Assembly (NCBI GenBank): GCA_002308635.1
Contig: DBWG01000009.1
Coordinates: 1 to 7,466, forward strand
DNA length: 7,466 nucleotides
Reading direction: 5' to 3'
Source: Ruminococcaceae bacterium UBA1244
GTDB taxonomy: Bacteria; Bacillota; Clostridia; Oscillospirales; Acutalibacteraceae
The position numbers and the translations under genes are program-made. The notes below the pieces were generated by a model. The model saw nothing but the letters and a program-made list of their open reading frames with translations, made no database searches and had not been told where the DNA came from. Numbering within the stretch: position 1 is the stretch's first letter; each line of letters opens with the position of its first letter. Positions 1-5,900 of this stretch are shown one piece after another.

Positions 1-83
1 CCAAGGCTGAACCCGCTCCCGCTAAGAAATCAACAGGCTCAAAGAAGTCCGGTTCAAAGAAAAATTCCAAAAAGAAGAAATAA
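1..83 (+). CDS. C-terminal tail of an unidentified lysine-rich protein (5' truncated)
   Basis: Codons starting at base 3 run open from the window edge to a TAA at 81-83, giving 26 residues. The tail is made almost entirely of Lys, Ala, Pro, Ser and Gly (it starts KAEPAPAKKS and ends KKNSKKKK). A strong intrinsic terminator begins 9 bases after the stop, which supports this as a true gene end. Basic low-complexity tails like this occur on nucleic-acid-binding proteins (histone-like, topoisomerase, helicase, RNase or ribosome-associated proteins) and on some membrane proteins with cytoplasmic tails. Nothing of the folded domain lies in the window, so I do not assign a function. Confidence 0.7.
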   Translation, partial: KAEPAPAKKSTGSKKSGSKKNSKKKK

Positions 84-92
84 TATATAATG

Positions 93-131
93 ATCCCCGC
101 AGTTCAGCAAAACGGACTGCGGGGATATTTT
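93..131 (+). terminator. Rho-independent terminator after the left-edge gene
   Basis: A perfect 11-bp stem, ATCCCCGCAGT (93-103) with ACTGCGGGGAT (116-126), can be lengthened by a T-G and a C-G pair. It encloses a short loop and is followed by a T-rich tract (ATTTTT, 127-131). It starts 9 bases past the stop of the upstream gene, so it separates that gene from the two-component operon. Confidence 0.93.
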
Positions 132-302
132 TCGTCCGGCAGTTTTTTTATAGCGATCCAACTTGATAAGTGCATTAAATGTTCGGACGCTGGTCTGTGC
201 ATGACCGCAGCTTGTACATTAATTTTCAATTTTCAATTTAACTCCACAGTTTTGTCAAGGGTCTCCTATAGGCAACTGACCGTTTATTTTAAAACTCAGG
301 TA
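132..302. other. Intergenic region without a recognisable gene
   Basis: This 171-base stretch lies between the terminator and the response-regulator promoter. It contains a second T7 run (143-149), an AT-rich short repeat (listed separately), and no open frame with a ribosome site and protein-like composition. An open frame from base 90 to 344 crosses the terminator and the promoter and is not protein-like, so I treat it as chance. A weak TTGTCA at 252-257 has no matching -10 box at the right distance. Confidence 0.6.
221..239. repeat. Short AT-rich tandem repeat (7-bp period)
   Basis: AATTTTC occurs twice head to tail (221-227, 228-234), followed by a partial third unit, AATTT. Short runs of this kind are common between genes in AT-rich Firmicutes DNA. 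No function can be read from the sequence. Confidence 0.6.
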
Positions 303-332
303 TTGCGAAATGGGACAGAGTTGTACTATAAT
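303..332 (+). promoter_or_regulatory. Sigma-A-type promoter of the two-component operon
   Basis: A consensus -10 box TATAAT (327-332) is preceded, after 18 bases, by TTGCGA (303-308), which matches 4 of 6 positions of the -35 consensus. Transcription would start near base 339-340, leaving a leader of about 24 bases. That leader carries the strong ribosome site GGAGGA (352-357) six bases before the ATG of the response regulator. The perfect -10 with a mediocre -35 would allow activator control or autoregulation, but no direct repeats typical of an OmpR-family binding site stand out. Confidence 0.8.
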
Positions 333-363
333 ATAGGGAGATAAAAAGAACGGAGGAAACATT

Positions 364-1038
364 ATGCGAATCCTGATCGTTGAAGATGAAATAAGACTTG
401 CCGAAGCTGTTGCCGCAATACTGAGATCACAGCGGTATTCCACAGATATCGCAAACGACGGTCTTACAGGCCTGCAGTTTGCGCTGACAGACGAATACGA
501 CTGCATAATACTTGATATAATGCTCCCAAAAATGAACGGACTTGATGTGCTTTCGACTCTGCGGGCAAAGGATATAGAAACGCCCGTACTCCTGCTGACC
601 GCAAGAAGCGAGGTCGAGGACAAGATCAACGGGCTTGACTGCGGTGCTGACGACTATCTTACAAAGCCGTTTTCTACAGGCGAACTCCTTGCAAGAATAA
701 GAGCTATGACAAGACGCAGGGGCGCTGCTCCGGATATCAACCTAAAATACGGGGATATCGTGCTTGACATGAAAAAGGGCGAAATGATCTGCGGCATAAA
801 TTCCGTCGTTCTCGGACGAAAGGAATTTCAGATGATGGAAACACTCATCTCAAATGCCGGACAGATCACCACAAAAGAACAGTTTGTGACCAAAATATGG
901 GGAACTAACGACGAAAGCGAATATAATAACGTTGAAGTCTATATCTCGTTCCTCAGAAAAAAACTCAGTATGCTTCATTCGTCTGTGACGATAAAAACAA
1001 GAAGAGGCATCGGTTATTGTCTGGAAGGTGCAAAATGA
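364..1038 (+). CDS. OmpR/PhoB-family two-component response regulator
   Basis: This 224-residue cytoplasmic transcription factor should be phosphorylated by the kinase encoded next to it. Residues 1-115 form a receiver domain with the acidic pair E7/D8, the phospho-acceptor D51 (in IILDIMLP), T79 and K101 (in LTKPF). Residues about 127-220 form an OmpR-type winged helix, with a typical recognition region (YNNVEVYISFLRKKL) and the closing hairpin IKTRRGIGY. The length is normal for the family. The ATG at 364 has a strong GGAGGA site six bases upstream and begins right at the MRILIVEDE strand expected of the fold, so the start is secure. The stop overlaps the kinase start (ATGA). No target gene is evident, so the signal and regulon remain unknown. 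It resembles the many VanR/PhoP-like regulators of Firmicutes but cannot be named more closely. Confidence 0.96.
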   Translation: MRILIVEDEIRLAEAVAAILRSQRYSTDIANDGLTGLQFALTDEYDCIILDIMLPKMNGLDVLSTLRAKDIETPVLLLTARSEVEDKINGLDCGADDYLTKPFSTGELLARIRAMTRRRGAAPDINLKYGDIVLDMKKGEMICGINSVVLGRKEFQMMETLISNAGQITTKEQFVTKIWGTNDESEYNNVEVYISFLRKKLSMLHSSVTIKTRRGIGYCLEGAK

Positions 1039-2255
1039 TAAGAAAACTGAGGATCAAGATCATACTTGTCATCAGCGTAATACTCACGCTTGCGGTTTTT
1101 GTTGTAATGATGTCAATAAATTACGTTGCGTCAAAGGCAAACCAGAATGAGATCGAAAGCAATATCCGTTCCATTGCCGACCGTGAAGGCAACCATCCGC
1201 CATCGTTTGACCCCTTTGACCCATACGCCGATTCAAGCTCCGGATTTTCTGACTATATCTGCGTGTGGCTGACTGATACACTTGAAGAAAACTACAAAAT
1301 GGTCCAGATCAAGACCTCACGTGATGACATCGTTATCGAAACGGATGATATAATCGAATATACAAAAAAAGCCCTCAATTCCGGCGAGACCTTCGGGGAA
1401 ATCGGAAATTACGAATACTATATCCGCACTCAGAAGTTCGGGAAGCTGATAGTCTTTATGGACATCAAACCGTTCCAGCAGTCCAACAGGAACCTTCTCA
1501 AAACCACATCACTGATCGGAATATCAACGATACTTGCACTCATACTGCTGTCTATCTTCCTGTCAAAATGGCTCGTAAAGCCTGTAAAAATTACTTTCGA
1601 CAAGCAGAAACGCTTTATCTCGGATGCAAGCCATGAGCTGAAAACTCCTATTGCCGTGATAAGCGCAAATTCTGATGTTCTCGAAGCCGAGATCGGCGAA
1701 AACAAGTGGCTCTCATACATCAAGGGTGAAACAAGCAGAATGAGCGAGCTTGTCAGCGAACTGCTTTGTCTTGCAAGAATAGACGACAAGAGCGGACGCA
1801 GACCCGCTTTTGAGGAGTTCAGCCTTTCGGATGTGTTTTTGCAGACGGTTCTTCCGTTTGAGAGCAATATCTATGAGATCGGCAAGACACTTGAGGTCGA
1901 TGCCCAGCCCGATATAAAATATAAGGGCGATGTCAGCGCAATAAAGCACATCATCACGATACTTGTTGACAACGCAATAAAATATTCCGATGAACACGGT
2001 CATATTTCTTTGAAGCTCTATACTCACGGCAGTAAGAAAATAATCGAGGTCTACAATACAGGTCAGGGTGTGCCAAAGGACAAGCTGAACAAGATCTTTG
2101 AAAGGTTCTACCGTCAGGACGAAGCCCGTGACCGCAGCAGCGGCGGATACGGACTTGGGCTCGCCATCGCAAAAGCAAACGCCGAGGTTCACGGCGGAAA
2201 GATATCCGCTCAGAGCGAACCCGGCAAATGGATAAAATTCACAGTAACACTCTGA
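1035..2255 (+). CDS. Membrane sensor histidine kinase, partner of the upstream regulator
   Basis: The 406-residue kinase starts at ATG 1035, overlapping the regulator's TGA, with GGAAGG 6-7 bases upstream. A TTG at 1017 would add six residues but has no matching ribosome site. Membrane segments lie at about 8-30 and 158-178. They flank an extracytoplasmic sensor of about 125 residues that is not a recognisable domain. After only a short linker (no clear HAMP) comes the HisKA helix with H200 in SHELKTP. The ATPase domain follows: N-box N313 in VDNAIKY, G1 box NTGQG at 341-345, F-box FERFYR, and G2 box GYGLGLAIAK. At the first G1 position Asn replaces the usual Asp; other working kinases such as CusS also have Asn there. 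It should autophosphorylate at H200 and pass phosphate to D51 of the regulator. The ligand is unknown. Confidence 0.95.
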   Translation: MIRKLRIKIILVISVILTLAVFVVMMSINYVASKANQNEIESNIRSIADREGNHPPSFDPFDPYADSSSGFSDYICVWLTDTLEENYKMVQIKTSRDDIVIETDDIIEYTKKALNSGETFGEIGNYEYYIRTQKFGKLIVFMDIKPFQQSNRNLLKTTSLIGISTILALILLSIFLSKWLVKPVKITFDKQKRFISDASHELKTPIAVISANSDVLEAEIGENKWLSYIKGETSRMSELVSELLCLARIDDKSGRRPAFEEFSLSDVFLQTVLPFESNIYEIGKTLEVDAQPDIKYKGDVSAIKHIITILVDNAIKYSDEHGHISLKLYTHGSKKIIEVYNTGQGVPKDKLNKIFERFYRQDEARDRSSGGYGLGLAIAKANAEVHGGKISAQSEPGKWIKFTVTL

Positions 2256-2316
2256 AAAAACAATAACGGGAGTATGGCATCACAGCTCATACTCCCGTTT
2301 ATTTTCTGTTTTTTTT
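2255..2316. terminator. Bidirectional intrinsic terminator between convergent operons
   Basis: A perfect 12-bp stem, AACGGGAGTATG (2265-2276) with CATACTCCCGTT (2288-2299), has an 11-base loop. On the + strand it is followed by TATTTTCTG and then T8 (2309-2316). On the - strand the A6 run at 2255-2260 becomes the U-tract. It therefore ends both the kinase operon and the operon of the - strand Gx gene. The right arm reaches base 2299, the last base of the Gx gene's stop codon, so the two share sequence. Confidence 0.93.
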
Positions 2317-2814
2317 AAATACCGGACATCTCAAAAGTCCCGAAACTACAGTACCGTTCAGTGTGCCTGCGGCTATGCCTCCGAGTATCAGATACGGCAT
2401 ATATGCCCCCACCGGCACAGACATAATTACATAGGCTGCGGCAAGCTGTCCGATATTGTGAAATATCCCGCCGAATATGCTCACGATCACAACTCTGTCC
2501 TTCATAAGCGCTCTGAACAGCAGCATCACGAAAAAGCTTGTCAGTCCTCCTGCCGCACTGAATATGAATGACGAAGCATTTCCGAAAAGCAGTGCGCTGA
2601 GAAAGATCCTTCCAGAAAGTACAAAAAATGCGTCAGCCGTTCCGCTGTAATAAAGCGTGAAAAGTATCGCCGAGTTTGCAAGCCCTAATTTTATTCCGGG
2701 TACAGGTACCGGCACAGGAACAAGCATCTCGATATAGCTAAGGATAAACGCTGTACATAAAAGCATTGCGTCCGCCGTCAGTCTGCGGGTCTTATCAGGA
2801 ACGTTTCTCATCAT
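2299..2814 (-). CDS. Gx transporter family / Hpre_diP_synt_I integral membrane protein
   Basis: The 171-residue protein is very hydrophobic, with about five membrane helices (roughly 15-33, 43-62, 66-105 as two, 110-133, 138-162). The family-like features are YIEMLVP (27-33), the GIKLGLAN motif (40-47), SGRIFLSALLFGN (67-79), the small-residue helix around SAAGG, and HNIGQL (119-124). These match the family annotated as 'heptaprenyl diphosphate synthase component I' or 'Gx transporter'. Its fold resembles the substrate-binding subunits of ECF-type transporters; its true substrate is not established, and the old enzyme name should not be trusted. Two adjacent ATGs (2814 and 2811) follow an AAGGAAAA site; the second is equally plausible. 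The gene begins 20 bp inside the LRR gene upstream, suggesting translational coupling. An expanded Val-Pro run (32-39) marks the loop after helix 1. The usual NusG-domain or Rnf neighbours are absent here. Confidence 0.8.
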   Translation of the reverse strand: MMRNVPDKTRRLTADAMLLCTAFILSYIEMLVPVPVPVPGIKLGLANSAILFTLYYSGTADAFFVLSGRIFLSALLFGNASSFIFSAAGGLTSFFVMLLFRALMKDRVVIVSIFGGIFHNIGQLAAAYVIMSVPVGAYMPYLILGGIAAGTLNGTVVSGLLRCPVFKKNRK

Positions 2815-4516
2815 TTTTCCTTTTCGGATAATCTGTCCTGACTTTTGTATAGGCTGTTTTGTTTTTTACAGGCTGCTTTGCACGTTCATTTCCGGATTCG
2901 CCCTGTATAGCAGACCTGCGCCTTTTCTTTGCCATTTCGAGAGCCTTTTTCTTAGCCCTCTTCTGGTCATAGAGTATATAAAGGCTGAACAGAACGATAA
3001 CGCCGATGTCAACGACTATTATTATAACGATAAAGAATGTATATGTTCCCGAATAGCCGGACGAAGAGCCGTCCTTGTCTTTTTCGTCAATGATTCCCTT
3101 ATCCTGATACGGAGAAAGCACCTTTGCGCTTTCGTAACCGAATTTGTTGTCTGATGCAAAATCCTGTACTTTTTTACTGCCGATGCTGTAGAAGGTCATC
3201 TCCGAAAGTCCGCTGAAAGCATAGGAATTGATATCGGAAGGATCTCTGTAGAAAACAACTTCCTTGAGATTATTGCAGTCTGCAAACACAAACGCACCGA
3301 TAGAGGTTTCTCCGTTGACCTCGACTCTCGTAAGATTTATGCAGGATTCAAAGGCATTTGATTTAAGTGTTTTTACCGACTCCGGAAGTACGAGCCTGCC
3401 GATGGAATGACAATCCTTAAATGCCTTTTCTTCGATGGTCTCAACTCCCGACTGGAATTTTATGCTCCTGAGTCCGATACAGGATTCAAAGGCTGACGGA
3501 CCGACACTCTTTGTTTTTGAAGGTATGCTGATCGTTTCAAGGCTGGAACAGCGGGCAAAGGCTTCCTTGCCGAGCGTTTTAAGGCTCTTGGGAAGAGCCG
3601 CACTTTTCAGTGCTTCACATCCGTAAAAAGCCCTGTCGCCGATGTCGGTGACGCTTTCGGGCATTTCGATGCTCTCGATGGACTTGCAGTTCTCAAATGC
3701 AGAGCTGTTGATGTTTGTAACTGTGGCAGGAAGTATGAGAGACTTCACCTTTGTATTTCCGGAAAAGGCGTATTCACCGATCTCCTTTACTCTTTCGGGA
3801 AGCTTTACCGAGACCTCTTCGCCGGAGTATTTTATGAGTATGCCGCCGCCTGCGGTAACAAAATCATTTTTGCGTTCCTTCATCCACTTTGTACCCTCAA
3901 GGGCATAACCGCCGATCTCATCGATCGTTATCGGGATCCTGATGTTTTCAAGGTTCAGGCAGTCAAAAAAGGCATATTTTCCGATGCTGACGATACTGTC
4001 GGGAAGCGATATCTCCTCAAGGGAATTGCACACCGAAAAAGCGGAATCCTCAATATAGAGCAGACCCTCGTGAAGGATGACATTTTTCAGTGACGGACAG
4101 TTCATAAAGGCGCACTTGTCTATTTTTTCAACACTGCCGCTGATCTCGACCTTCTGCAGATTCTGACAGTTTGCAAAGGCATTTGACTCAATGACTTCTA
4201 TGGAGCCTGGTATCATTATTTCTTTAAGTTCCGTGCTTGCCATAAAAGCCGCCGAACCGATAGCGGTGACCTTATATTTGTCCGCCATAGAAGGCAGTGT
4301 ATTGACATAAAGGCTCGTACCCTTATATTCGATTATCTTTGCAGTCTCGGTGCCCTCGATGACCTGATATACGAAATCTCCCTTTTCGATGATAACAGCC
4401 GCACTGACCTCAGCCGCCGGCACAAGGAACATCGCACAAATAAGCGTCAGCATAAATGTCAATGCAAAGACCGGCTTTAGCAGTATATTTTTCTTTTTTA
4501 CTATTTTTTCAAACAT
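2795..4516 (-). CDS. BspA-like leucine-rich-repeat (LRR_5) surface protein with C-terminal membrane anchor
   Basis: 573 residues. A basic N-terminus and a hydrophobic stretch (about 14-38, probable cleavage near VSA-A at 38-40) form a signal peptide. Residues about 83-455 hold some 15 units of a 23-residue repeat of the pattern I-x-x-x-AF-x-x-C-x-x-L-x-x-I-x-(L/I)-P-x-(S/T), the TpLRR/LRR_5 type. Unit 6 (around 200-240) is interrupted by the WMKERKNDFVTAGGGILIKY spacer, which is common in BspA proteins. After a Ser/Gly-rich linker (480-490) there is one membrane helix (493-516). A strongly basic tail of about 57 residues (RAKKK, KKRRR) should lie in the cytoplasm. The LRR domain is therefore predicted outside, anchored by a type I helix. 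Such LRR proteins bind partners or surfaces, but the ligand cannot be inferred. The ribosome site is weak (GTGAG). The gene lies 50 bp after lexA and overlaps the Gx gene by 20 bp, so one transcript is plausible. Confidence 0.9.
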   Translation of the reverse strand: MFEKIVKKKNILLKPVFALTFMLTLICAMFLVPAAEVSAAVIIEKGDFVYQVIEGTETAKIIEYKGTSLYVNTLPSMADKYKVTAIGSAAFMASTELKEIMIPGSIEVIESNAFANCQNLQKVEISGSVEKIDKCAFMNCPSLKNVILHEGLLYIEDSAFSVCNSLEEISLPDSIVSIGKYAFFDCLNLENIRIPITIDEIGGYALEGTKWMKERKNDFVTAGGGILIKYSGEEVSVKLPERVKEIGEYAFSGNTKVKSLILPATVTNINSSAFENCKSIESIEMPESVTDIGDRAFYGCEALKSAALPKSLKTLGKEAFARCSSLETISIPSKTKSVGPSAFESCIGLRSIKFQSGVETIEEKAFKDCHSIGRLVLPESVKTLKSNAFESCINLTRVEVNGETSIGAFVFADCNNLKEVVFYRDPSDINSYAFSGLSEMTFYSIGSKKVQDFASDNKFGYESAKVLSPYQDKGIIDEKDKDGSSSGYSGTYTFFIVIIIVVDIGVIVLFSLYILYDQKRAKKKALEMAKKRRRSAIQGESGNERAKQPVKNKTAYTKVRTDYPKRKNDEKRS

Positions 4517-4566
4517 CTTATCTGCTCACTTTCCGAAATGATTTATAGTTCAAAGTATGCCTCAGA

Positions 4567-5157
4567 CTATTCGTACTCACGATAGAGTGAGATGACCCTG
4601 CCGAGGATACTGACTTCTTCTGCGATTATAGGATCAAAATCGGGATTCTGGGGCTGAAGACGGTAGTGACCGTTTTCTTTGTAAAAGGTTTTTACCGTAG
4701 CCTCTTCACCGATAAGTGCAACAACTATTTCGCCGTTTTCGGCATAGTGTGTTTTTTCGCAAACAACGATATCGCCGTCAAGTATCCCTGCATCCTTCAT
4801 GCTTTCGCCGCTGACATTCAGTGCAAACAATTCCTTTCCTGCCGCCTTATTTTTGGGAAATGGTATACGACCTGATATTTCCTCAAAGGCATACACAGGC
4901 AGACCGGCAGTGACCCTGCCGATAACAGGGACCTGAGTGACAGATTCCTGTCCGGAAAGCCTGACAGAGCGGTGTCCTCCGGACTTTTCTATATAGCCTG
5001 TTTCTTCAAGGACTTTCAGATGGGCGTGGACAGTGGAGGTCGATCTGAGTCCTGTCGCCTCACAGATATCCCGCACTGTCGGAGTATATCCCTCTTCGGC
5101 TGCCTGACGGAGATAATCAATTATTTTTTGTCTGCTCCTTGAAAGCACATTTTTCAT
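4567..5157 (-). CDS. lexA: LexA repressor (SOS regulator, self-cleaving S24 protease)
   Basis: The 196-residue protein has both LexA halves. Residues 1-65 form the winged helix-turn-helix; recognition-helix residues sit in LRSTSTVHAHLKVLEETGYI (37-56). Residues about 75-196 form the S24 latent protease, with the cleavage site A84-G85 in RVTAGLP, nucleophile S119 in SGESM and general base K156 in ATVKTF. These catalytic numbers coincide with those of E. coli LexA. It should repress SOS genes and cleave itself when RecA filaments form on damaged DNA. The start at 5157 fits the family N-terminus. Upstream, on the coding strand, AGGGATAGGGT offers only a modest ribosome site, and it is supplied partly by an intergenic repeat. 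No CGAAC-N4-GTTCG box is visible between 5158 and 5386, which is unusual because lexA is normally autoregulated. The LRR gene follows after 50 bp. Confidence 0.96.
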   Translation of the reverse strand: MKNVLSRSRQKIIDYLRQAAEEGYTPTVRDICEATGLRSTSTVHAHLKVLEETGYIEKSGGHRSVRLSGQESVTQVPVIGRVTAGLPVYAFEEISGRIPFPKNKAAGKELFALNVSGESMKDAGILDGDIVVCEKTHYAENGEIVVALIGEEATVKTFYKENGHYRLQPQNPDFDPIIAEEVSILGRVISLYREYE

Positions 5158-5164
5158 ACCCTAT

Positions 5165-5216
5165 CCCTACTTCACAACGCAGCGGCAAGCTGCCGCCCCC
5201 CCTATTTTACAACGCA
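5165..5216. repeat. Direct-repeat pair flanking a GC-rich palindrome, in the lexA leader
   Basis: CCCTACTTCACAACGCA (5165-5181) and CCCTATTTTACAACGCA (5200-5216) are identical at 15 of 17 positions and lie 35 bases apart. Between them is the hairpin GCGGCA (5182-5187), loop AGC, TGCCGC (5191-5196), followed by a C7 run (5196-5202). The lexA-proximal copy ends 8 bp from the lexA start and, read on the coding strand, supplies its AGGG ribosome-like site. The distal copy contains TAAAAT (5204-5209 on the - strand), a possible -10 box, but no good -35 box lies 17 bases above it. The layout resembles intergenic repeat units dispersed in gut Clostridia genomes; copy number elsewhere cannot be judged here. 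Confidence 0.7.
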
Positions 5217-5244
5217 AATACTTTAACAACGTGCGTCCGCGTCA

Positions 5245-5260
5245 CGCTCCTTACGGAGCG
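5245..5260. repeat. Small perfect hairpin between the lexA leader repeats
   Basis: CGCTCC (5245-5250) pairs with GGAGCG (5255-5260) around the loop TTAC. It is followed by CTTTGGCTG (5261-5269), which recurs at 5288-5296, linking this hairpin to the larger hairpin cluster to its right. There is no T-tract on either strand, so it is not a typical terminator. Confidence 0.65.
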
Positions 5261-5280
5261 CTTTGGCTGTTTTCTTCAAC

Positions 5281-5361
5281 GTCCAACCTTTGGCTGAGCA
5301 TGGGGGAAACCCCTCCGTCACTTCGTGACACCTCCCCTAAAGGGGAGACTTTGGTGCGGAC
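5281..5361. repeat. Multi-hairpin palindromic intergenic element
   Basis: Three consecutive hairpins occur: GGGG/CCCC around AAA (5303-5313), GTCAC/GTGAC around TTC (5317-5329), and CTCCCC/GGGGAG around TAAA (5332-5347). The outer edge GCGGAC (5356-5361) is the reverse complement of GTCCGC (5235-5240), so the whole 5235-5361 block may be one unit with short inverted ends. The CCCCTTTAGGGGAG plus GTCACGAAGTGAC arrangement (- strand) is one I associate with a very widespread, uncharacterised repeat in gut Clostridia. It lies 3' of the lipoprotein gene and 5' of lexA. No U-tract follows, so it is not an obvious terminator; it could act as an mRNA-stabilising or attenuating structure. Together with the repeats above it fills nearly all of the 229-bp gap. 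Confidence 0.75.
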
Positions 5362-5386
5362 AACTCCACACTCATAACGTTTTGCG

Positions 5387-5881
5387 CTATGCGTTGCGCC
5401 AGTAGGTCTGGATCTCGGACGAAATGTCGATAGCCTGATCGTAGTATTTTTTGTATTCTTCAAAGCAGTTGACTTTTTCACGCTGATAGATAGTGTCGTC
5501 ACCGTTCTGGTTTGCATGGAGAACAAGGTTGCGAAGCTGGGAGATTATCGTCAGTTCGTTTTTGGCGGCTTCCTTCAAATCTTTGTCTTTGTCGTCAAAC
5601 TCGTCAGTCGGCTGGAGCTTTTGTATCTGCTGAAAAATGTCCATGAGCTTTTCTGTGGTCTCGATATATTCGTTGACAAGATCGGCATCGTGACAGACAA
5701 AATCCTCATCAAGCTTTTTGAGCTTTCGGGTGTAGTTTACCGACTCATTGACAAGTTCCTTTACGTCAGAAACATATTTTTCGTTCCTCTTGAATTCGTC
5801 CGTATTGCACCCGCACAGCGACACAACAAAAAACAGTGCAAAGCACAATATCATGCTACTTTTTAAAATTGTTCGTTTCAT
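5387..5881 (-). CDS. Small predicted lipoprotein of unknown function
   Basis: The 164-residue protein begins with MKRTILK and a hydrophobic stretch (8-22) that ends in the lipobox LCGC, with C25 as the predicted lipidated cysteine. It should be exported and anchored on the outer face of the membrane. The mature part is highly charged, almost entirely helical in composition, and rich in Glu, Lys, Asp and Leu with heptad-like spacing (about 30-160), suggesting a helical bundle or coiled coil. I recognise no named domain or catalytic motif. A GGAG site lies nine bases before the ATG. The gene starts 19 bp after the stop of another lipoprotein gene and should share its promoter. Its stop is immediately followed by the repeat-filled region before lexA; no clear terminator with a U-tract is seen. 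Confidence 0.85.
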   Translation of the reverse strand: MKRTILKSSMILCFALFFVVSLCGCNTDEFKRNEKYVSDVKELVNESVNYTRKLKKLDEDFVCHDADLVNEYIETTEKLMDIFQQIQKLQPTDEFDDKDKDLKEAAKNELTIISQLRNLVLHANQNGDDTIYQREKVNCFEEYKKYYDQAIDISSEIQTYWRNA

Positions 5882-5900
5882 CGGCTAAAACTCCATAATT

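Noticed and set aside
90..344. Open frame of 84 codons on the + strand
   Set aside because: It runs through the terminator hairpin and the response-regulator promoter, has no ribosome site, and its product has no protein-like pattern.
1017..1034. TTG start giving a kinase six residues longer
   Set aside because: ATG 1035 has GGAAGG at the right distance and the usual ATGA overlap; the TTG has neither.
1713..2192. 159-codon frame antisense to the kinase gene (and similar ones at 1430-1867 and 255-629)
   Set aside because: These lie opposite well-supported coding sequence with clear domains and have no ribosome sites of their own.
5196..5202. C7 run as a phase-variable switch
   Set aside because: It is only seven bases long and non-coding; a promoter-spacing role cannot be supported without a mapped lexA promoter.
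5165..5347. CRISPR array
   Set aside because: There are only two copies of the 17-bp repeat, no regular unique spacers, and no cas genes nearby.
5302..5347. Rho-independent terminator after the small lipoprotein gene
   Set aside because: The hairpins are strong, but none is followed by a T-tract on the - strand.
5251..5526. 91-codon frame on the - strand
   Set aside because: It is out of frame with the lipoprotein gene and half of it reads through the hairpin repeats; it is a chance frame.
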